Positions 59,845 to 64,000 of a stretch of 64,000 nt of DNA are shown one piece after another; positions within the stretch are counted from its first letter, which is position 1; each line of letters starts with the position of its first letter. The position numbers were made by a program, and so were the translations under genes. The stretch comes from DATATV01 sp036268615 (lineage in GTDB: Bacteria; Actinomycetota; Actinomycetes; Mycobacteriales; Pseudonocardiaceae): assembly GCA_036268615.1 (NCBI GenBank), contig DATATV010000005.1, forward strand, positions 62,001 to 126,000. The letters are read 5' to 3'. The notes under the pieces were generated by a model. That model worked only from the letters and a program-made list of their open reading frames with translations. It had not been told where the DNA came from and ran no database searches.

Positions 59845-61017
59845 TCAGCCTGCGGGGGTGCCGCAGGAGCCGCAGAAGCGGGCTCCTGGGGGGAGTTCGG
59901 TGCCGCAGTTGGTGCAGTGCGGGGCCGCGGCGGCCATCGGCTGGCCGCAGCTCATGCAGAACTTCGCGCCGGCGGGGTTGGCGGTCTCGCAGCCGGCGCA
60001 GGTCGGGCCGGCGGCTGCGGGCGGCTGGTCCTGCGGAGTGCCGCCCTGGGCCTGGCCACCCTGCGGGAGGGCGTTCTGCTGCTGGCCGGGGTAGCCCGCA
60101 GGGGGCGGACCGGCGTAACCGGCCTGCTGGCCGCCGCCGGCGAAACCCTGCTGCGGCGGGGGACCGGCCGGCAACTGCTGGGCCGCCGCCTGGCCGCCCA
60201 TGCCGAGGCCCGCTGCCAGGAACGCGCCGCTCACCGCGCCACCGCCCTGAGCCATGCCCTGACCGGCACCCAACGCCATCTCACCGGCGGCGTACTGATT
60301 GAAGCCGCCCGCCAGGCGCGAGTAACTCGTGTCCTTGGCCAGGGTCTTGAGCTGTGCGGCATCCTCCGGCGCGAGGTTGATGTCGAAGTTGCCCATTCGG
60401 GTCATCGCGACGCCGTAGTTGGCCAGCTGCTCATTGGCCTTGGCGATCACCGCCCGCTCGATCTCGGGCGTATAGGCGGAAAGACCCAGGATCGGCCAGC
60501 CGGCGCGGACGATCTGGTTGGTGATGTCGCTGCGCATCACCTTGAGCAACTGGTCGCTCACCCAACTGGACACTCGCTCGTTGTCGGTCACGTCGACCGT
60601 GCTGAGCAGGTTGGTGATCAACCGAATGGGGTCGGCCACCCGCAGTGCGTAGTCACCGAACACCCGAAGGGTGACGATCAGACCGGTTGCCTGGTCCTGC
60701 ACATCGTCGATCCGGCCACCGAACGTGAAGCCGGTGTACTCCCGGCTGCCGACGAAGTAGAGCTCGGCCCGGTAGGCGTTGCCACCGGTGGCCATGTCGA
60801 TCAGCGCGCCGAGGCCGGGCAGTTCGTTGGCGTCGATCTGGTGTCGGCCCGGGCCCATCGTCTGCACGACCTGGCCGGTGTTGACGAACAGCGCGACCTC
60901 GTCGGCGTTGACGATCGCCTTGGTGTAACGACGAATGTTCACATCTGGCCACTTGAAGACCAGTTGACCTTTTCGATCATCCGGTACCGCGATGAATTCC
61001 CGGCTGAACAGTGCCAC
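59845..61017 (-). CDS. SPFH-domain protein with C-terminal double zinc ribbon (YdjI-like)
   Basis: About 390 residues from the GTG at 61017, 5 nt after GGAGG. The SPFH domain covers residues about 1-260 (MALFSREFIAVPDDRKGQLVFKWPDVNI in pieces, FVNTGQVVQTMGPGRHQIDANELP, VDVTDNERVSSWVSDQLLKVMRSDI, GNFDINLAPEDAAQLKTLAKD). A Gln/Gly/Pro-rich linker (about 265-335) follows, then two zinc ribbons (CAGCETANPAGAKFCMSCG and CTNCGTELPPGARFCGSCG). Related Bacillus YdjI acts with PspA in envelope stress. It diverges from two AIM24 genes that also carry zinc ribbons; a joint membrane-associated role is inferred. Confidence 0.9.
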   Translation of the reverse strand: MALFSREFIAVPDDRKGQLVFKWPDVNIRRYTKAIVNADEVALFVNTGQVVQTMGPGRHQIDANELPGLGALIDMATGGNAYRAELYFVGSREYTGFTFGGRIDDVQDQATGLIVTLRVFGDYALRVADPIRLITNLLSTVDVTDNERVSSWVSDQLLKVMRSDITNQIVRAGWPILGLSAYTPEIERAVIAKANEQLANYGVAMTRMGNFDINLAPEDAAQLKTLAKDTSYSRLAGGFNQYAAGEMALGAGQGMAQGGGAVSGAFLAAGLGMGGQAAAQQLPAGPPPQQGFAGGGQQAGYAGPPPAGYPGQQQNALPQGGQAQGGTPQDQPPAAAGPTCAGCETANPAGAKFCMSCGQPMAAAAPHCTNCGTELPPGARFCGSCGTPAG

Positions 61018-61166
61018 CACTACCTCCACGACCACCCGTTTGACGCCAAACTCTACCTGGCGACCGCGCGACATGTAGGGAAGTACGCACTTCAGCACCC
61101 CTCCGCTGATAACTTTCTCCTGATCCACGCCGGCCGGTTGGGGCCCCTGGGTGAACGGAGAACGCT

Positions 61167-61964
61167 GTGGACCGGATCGAGTGTCAGTGGTGTCGTGGGC
61201 AGAACCCACCAGGCACCACCAGCTGTATTACCTGTGGTGCCCCGCTCGACGAGCGGAACAAGGTATCCGACTCAGGGTGGCGGGAAGCGCCCCGTCTGCG
61301 CGATATGACCGAATTCCGATTCGGCAACAGCACCTGCCAGGTCGAGGGCGAACTGGTGCCGGTCGCCGAGGTCAGTCTCGCCCAGGGTGATGCGGTGTTC
61401 TTCGAGCATCACGTGATGCTGTGGAAGGACGAGCACACTCCGATCGGCGCGCTCAACACCGGTGGCGGGCTCAAGCGCGCGCTCGGCGGAATGCCGTTCG
61501 TGGTGACCGTCGCCCAGGGCCCCGGCCGGGTCGCGTTCTCCCGGGACGCGCCCGGCGAGCTCGTCGTGCTGCCGCTGCACCCGGGCATGGAACTCGACGT
61601 GCGGGAGCACGCGTTTCTGGTCGCTTCCGGCAACATCAACTACTCGTTCGTCCGGATCAAGGGTCTCGCGAACGTGCTGCACGGGGGCGGCGGCATGTTC
61701 ATGGACCGGTTCGTCACGGCCGCCGTGCCCGGGCTGCTCATGTTGCACGGCAACGGAAACGTCTTCGAGCGGCAGCTCCGGCCGGGGGAGAAGATCCTGG
61801 TCGAGCCGGGCGGGTTCCTCTACAAGGACTCCACCGTGCAGATGGAGGCCGTGCAGCAGAAGGTCAAGACCGGCATGCTTCGCCACGGCATGTACCTCGC
61901 CGAGATGACCGGTCCGGGCCGCGTCGGCATTCAGTCGATGTACGTTCACCACCACTCCGAGTGA
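61167..61964 (+). CDS. AIM24-family protein with N-terminal zinc ribbon, copy 1
   Basis: A 265-residue protein. The GTG at 61167 follows GGAGA by 5 nt. Residues 6-24 are a zinc ribbon (CQWCRGQNPPGTTSCITCG); the AIM24/TerD-like beta domain follows (FGNSTCQVEGELVPVAEVSLAQGDAVFFEHHVMLWKD in pieces, NINYSFVRIKGLAN, TGPGRVGIQSMYVH). SDSGWRE after the ribbon is shared with the next gene. AIM24 proteins are beta-helical envelope or mitochondrial membrane-associated factors of unclear function. No signal peptide is present. Divergent from the SPFH gene. Confidence 0.88.
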   Translation: MDRIECQWCRGQNPPGTTSCITCGAPLDERNKVSDSGWREAPRLRDMTEFRFGNSTCQVEGELVPVAEVSLAQGDAVFFEHHVMLWKDEHTPIGALNTGGGLKRALGGMPFVVTVAQGPGRVAFSRDAPGELVVLPLHPGMELDVREHAFLVASGNINYSFVRIKGLANVLHGGGGMFMDRFVTAAVPGLLMLHGNGNVFERQLRPGEKILVEPGGFLYKDSTVQMEAVQQKVKTGMLRHGMYLAEMTGPGRVGIQSMYVHHHSE

Positions 61965-61974
61965 GGGGCCGACG

Positions 61975-62868
61975 ATGACCTCGCCAGGAGCGAACCAGTA
62001 CGTCTGCCGTTACTGCCGCCAGATCAGCGACGCCACCGTGCCGTCCTGCCCGCGCTGCGGCGCGCCGACGGACGTCCGGGAATCCGTCAGCGACTCGGGC
62101 TGGCGCAAGCAGCCCGCGATCAAGGACATGGCCCGCATCCAGTTCGGCCAGTCCACCCTGCAGATCGAGGGCACCTACGTCCCGGTCGCCGACTTCGCGC
62201 TGGCCGGCGAGGAGTCGATCTACTTCTCTCACCACGTTCTGTTGTGGACGGACCCGACGGCCCGGCTCGGCAGTATGGGCATGGCCGGTGGGTGGAAGCG
62301 GATGATGGCCGGCCTGCCACTGATCATGATGGAGGGTCGCGGCCCCGGTCACATCGCGCTGTCGGACAACCATGCCGGCGATGTCGTCGTGCTCCCGCTG
62401 GAACACGGGCAGCGGATCTGGACCCGCGAACACCGGTTCCTCGCGGCCACCGGTAACATCAACTACGGCTGGGAGGCCTCGCCGGTCTGGTACACCACCG
62501 GCAGCGGTGACGACCGGGAAACCCACTATCCGATGGGCATGTTCGGCGACATCTTCACCGCGCAGAACGCGCCGGGACTGCTGTTGCTGCACTCGCCGGG
62601 CAACACCTTCGTCCGCGACCTCGCGCGGGGGGAGAGCCTGCTGGTCCAGCCGAGTGCGCTGCTCTACCGGGACATCTCGGTGAACATGCACCTGCACCTG
62701 GAATACCCGCACTCGCAGGGCCGGTTCAGCTGGCGCACGTTCAGCTACCGGACCGTCTGGCTGCGGCTGACCGGGCCCGGCCGGGTCGCCGTGCAGTCGG
62801 TCTACCAGCGTCCCGAGGAAGCCGAGATGATCACGTCCCATTCCTATGCGACGTCCCGTAGTTGGTGA
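61975..62868 (+). CDS. AIM24-family protein with N-terminal zinc ribbon, copy 2
   Basis: A 297-residue paralogue of the preceding gene, 10 bp downstream. Zinc ribbon CRYCRQISDATVPSCPRCG (residues about 11-29), then SDSGWRKQPAIKDMARIQFGQSTLQIEG. A loop of about 20 residues (VWYTTGSGDDRETHYPMGM) is inserted relative to copy 1 and the C-terminus is longer (EEAEMITSHSYATSRSW). ATG follows GAGGGG by 6 nt. The 3' end overlaps the last codons of the convergent membrane gene by 38 bp. Tandem duplication with divergence is likely. Confidence 0.88.
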   Translation: MTSPGANQYVCRYCRQISDATVPSCPRCGAPTDVRESVSDSGWRKQPAIKDMARIQFGQSTLQIEGTYVPVADFALAGEESIYFSHHVLLWTDPTARLGSMGMAGGWKRMMAGLPLIMMEGRGPGHIALSDNHAGDVVVLPLEHGQRIWTREHRFLAATGNINYGWEASPVWYTTGSGDDRETHYPMGMFGDIFTAQNAPGLLLLHSPGNTFVRDLARGESLLVQPSALLYRDISVNMHLHLEYPHSQGRFSWRTFSYRTVWLRLTGPGRVAVQSVYQRPEEAEMITSHSYATSRSW

Positions 62869-63829
62869 CATCCCCGGACTGGCCGTCGGACCGGTGGCGC
62901 AGGTCCTCGGCCAGCGTCCGTAGCTGGTCGGAGGCCAGCTCGTCGCGGACCGAACCCGCGATGAGCTGGGCCGCCGGCCCGCCGGGCAGTTCCGCGCGCT
63001 CGGTCGCGGCCAACTGGGCCAGGTCGGCCTCCAGTGCCTGCAACCGGTCGGCGTACACCGACAGCGCGGCCACCCGGTCGACCAGCGCGTCCCAGCTCTG
63101 GGTCAACTCGTTCGCCGGTTGGCCGGAGTCCGGTCGACCCGGGTCCGGTTCGCCGGCCTGGTGGCGCAGGGCGGCCAGCCGGTGCGCCTGCTCGTCGATC
63201 TCGTCCAACTCGGTCAGCAGGTCCAACCGGACCCGGTGCTCGTCGAGATAGGCGGAGCCCCACGCGTCGCTGGTGGCGATCCGGGTGACGATGTCCAGTG
63301 CGACGAACACCAGTCGCCGCTCCCGGGACTGTCCCAACGGACCCAGCCACGGCTGCCTCGACTGCCAGGACCGGCTGCCGCCACTGGACTCCGGATGGTC
63401 GGCGGCGGCCAGCAGCGCGGAGTGCCGGGTCGCCCGCCGGCTGACCGCACCGGCGCCCGCACCCAGTCCGGCGACGCCGACCACGGCGATCAGCACAGCC
63501 AGCAGCGTCCCGGCGGTCAGGGCGGCGACGGTGACCGCACCGGCCACGACGAGCAACCCGAGCAGACCGAGCAGCACTGTCGGCGCGACGATCCGGGCGA
63601 GTGGGCCGGGGTCGGTGCCGACGGCCGGCCGGGCGCCGTCCATGGTGCTGTCCACGGTGTTGGCGACAGTGCCGGCGACGGCGGTCGACGGTGGGCGCAG
63701 CGGTAGTTCGGTGTGCAGTTCGGCCGGGCGCAGCGACAGCCCACCGTGTTCACCGAACCGCACGACCGCGTCGAGCACGGCCGCTCGCGCGTCAGCCGGC
63801 TCCGAGTTCCCCGCTCCGTCAGCCACCAT
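62831..63829 (-). CDS. Two-TM protein with C-terminal helical domain
   Basis: About 332 residues from the ATG at 63829 (an upstream TTG at 63847 is unlikely). Two adjacent hydrophobic helices (IVAPTVLLGLLGLLVVAGAVTVAALTA and LLAVLIAVVGVAGLGAGAGA, residues about 80-128) form a hairpin. The C-terminal half is charged and helical (LTELDEIDEQAHRLAALR; VAALSVYADRLQALEADLAQLAA), perhaps a coiled coil. I do not recognise a family. It converges on and overlaps the second AIM24 gene, so it may or may not belong to the SPFH/AIM24 group. Confidence 0.65.
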   Translation of the reverse strand: MVADGAGNSEPADARAAVLDAVVRFGEHGGLSLRPAELHTELPLRPPSTAVAGTVANTVDSTMDGARPAVGTDPGPLARIVAPTVLLGLLGLLVVAGAVTVAALTAGTLLAVLIAVVGVAGLGAGAGAVSRRATRHSALLAAADHPESSGGSRSWQSRQPWLGPLGQSRERRLVFVALDIVTRIATSDAWGSAYLDEHRVRLDLLTELDEIDEQAHRLAALRHQAGEPDPGRPDSGQPANELTQSWDALVDRVAALSVYADRLQALEADLAQLAATERAELPGGPAAQLIAGSVRDELASDQLRTLAEDLRHRSDGQSGDVTNYGTSHRNGT

Positions 63830-63875
63830 GTTGATGGTCCCCCTCAACCCGCCCCACCACCACTATGGCCGATGA

Positions 63876-63901
63876 GCGCGCCGGCGTTACGCCCGGCGCG
63901 C
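63876..63901 (-). terminator. Hairpin after the partial terminal gene
   Basis: GCGCGCCGG (63876-63884) pairs with CCGGCGCGC (63893-63901), 8-nt loop, 27 bp past the stop of the minus-strand gene that runs off the window. Confidence 0.6.
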
Positions 63902-63927
63902 CCACCGGTTCGGATGGAGTGCGTCGA

Positions 63928-64000
63928 TCAGGGCAGCTGGCTCGCCTTGTCCACGATCGCCATCGCCAGGGTGCTCGACCCGCCCTTCTCGCCGTGCGCA
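63928..64000 (-). CDS. 3' end of an unidentified gene, cut by the window edge
   Basis: The last 23 codons read AHGEKGGSSTLAMAIVDKAS...QLP before TGA at 63928. Codon usage is that of a real gene and a terminator-like hairpin follows. Too little is present to name a family. Confidence 0.45.
   Translation of the reverse strand, partial: AHGEKGGSSTLAMAIVDKASQLP

Noticed and set aside
1..64000. tRNA, rRNA, CRISPR, IS elements, integrases or att sites
   Set aside because: None were seen on reading either strand, and no terminal repeats suggest a mobile island; short divergent elements could still be missed by eye.

Overview
The window is about 70% G+C, with GTG and TTG starts, dense translational coupling (ATGA, GTGA and TGATG overlaps), long secreted glycosidases and many MarR/TetR/PadR/GntR/LysR/Lrp regulators beside catabolic genes. 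It looks like a soil actinomycete chromosome, most likely of the Pseudonocardiales/Streptomyces type; the genus cannot be fixed from the sequence. No rRNA, tRNA, CRISPR array, integrase or transposase was seen. The gene content is accessory: polymer degradation, small-molecule catabolism and export.

Layout. 1-4.4 kb: the end of a discoidin-domain secreted protein, an uncharacterised protein, an ECF-type sigma factor fused through a zinc finger and one membrane segment to a GH128 beta-1,3-glucanase, and a membrane-anchored thaumatin-like protein. 4.4-10.1 kb: a universal stress protein, a YuiH-like molybdoenzyme with its flavin reductase, and a form II CO-dehydrogenase-like operon (L-S-M). 10.3-15.6 kb: a 1387-residue secreted protease with mixed S8/S53 features, divergent from a TrmB/LuxR-type regulator. 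15.6-22.7 kb: a YaaH-like membrane protein, an SDR pseudogene, and a LysR/MmgE-PrpD/PrpD-half/serine hydrolase/MFS gene string. 22.8-24.5 kb: an ECF42-like sigma factor split in two, with its YCII/DGPF protein. 24.7-27.3 kb: a PadR-led ABC-2 operon.

27.3-34.5 kb: a YcsI-like (DUF1445) and a YcsG-like gene divergent from a creatininase/GntR/PBP-type decarboxylase/MFS/LLM string, then a RidA protein. 35.2-40.3 kb: a GH18 chitinase under tandem DasR-type boxes, convergent with a large GH3 enzyme carrying PA14 and ricin-type modules. 40.5-51.2 kb: an FAD monooxygenase divergent from a MarR gene coupled to a fused ABC exporter, a DUF998-like protein with a 120-bp tandem repeat, a DMT transporter fused in frame to a GT4 glycosyltransferase, and a Tat-exported phospholipase C.

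51.4-59.7 kb: a probable gamma-glutamyl amine catabolic locus (EgtC-like amidotransferase, divergent SDR, cupin and PLP aminotransferase on one strand; Lrp regulator, glutamine-synthetase-like ligase, Dabb protein and APC permease on the other), closed by a TetR gene. 59.8-64 kb: an SPFH/zinc-ribbon protein divergent from two tandem zinc-ribbon AIM24 proteins, a two-TM protein, and the 3' end of an unidentified gene. No gene-free stretch exceeds 300 bases apart from the pseudogene region at 16.24-16.87 kb.

The strongest candidates for something new are the sigma-zinc finger-TM-GH128 fusion, the GS/EgtC/divergent-SDR locus, the SPFH-AIM24 zinc-ribbon module, the DMT-GT4 fusion and the split ECF42 sigma factor.
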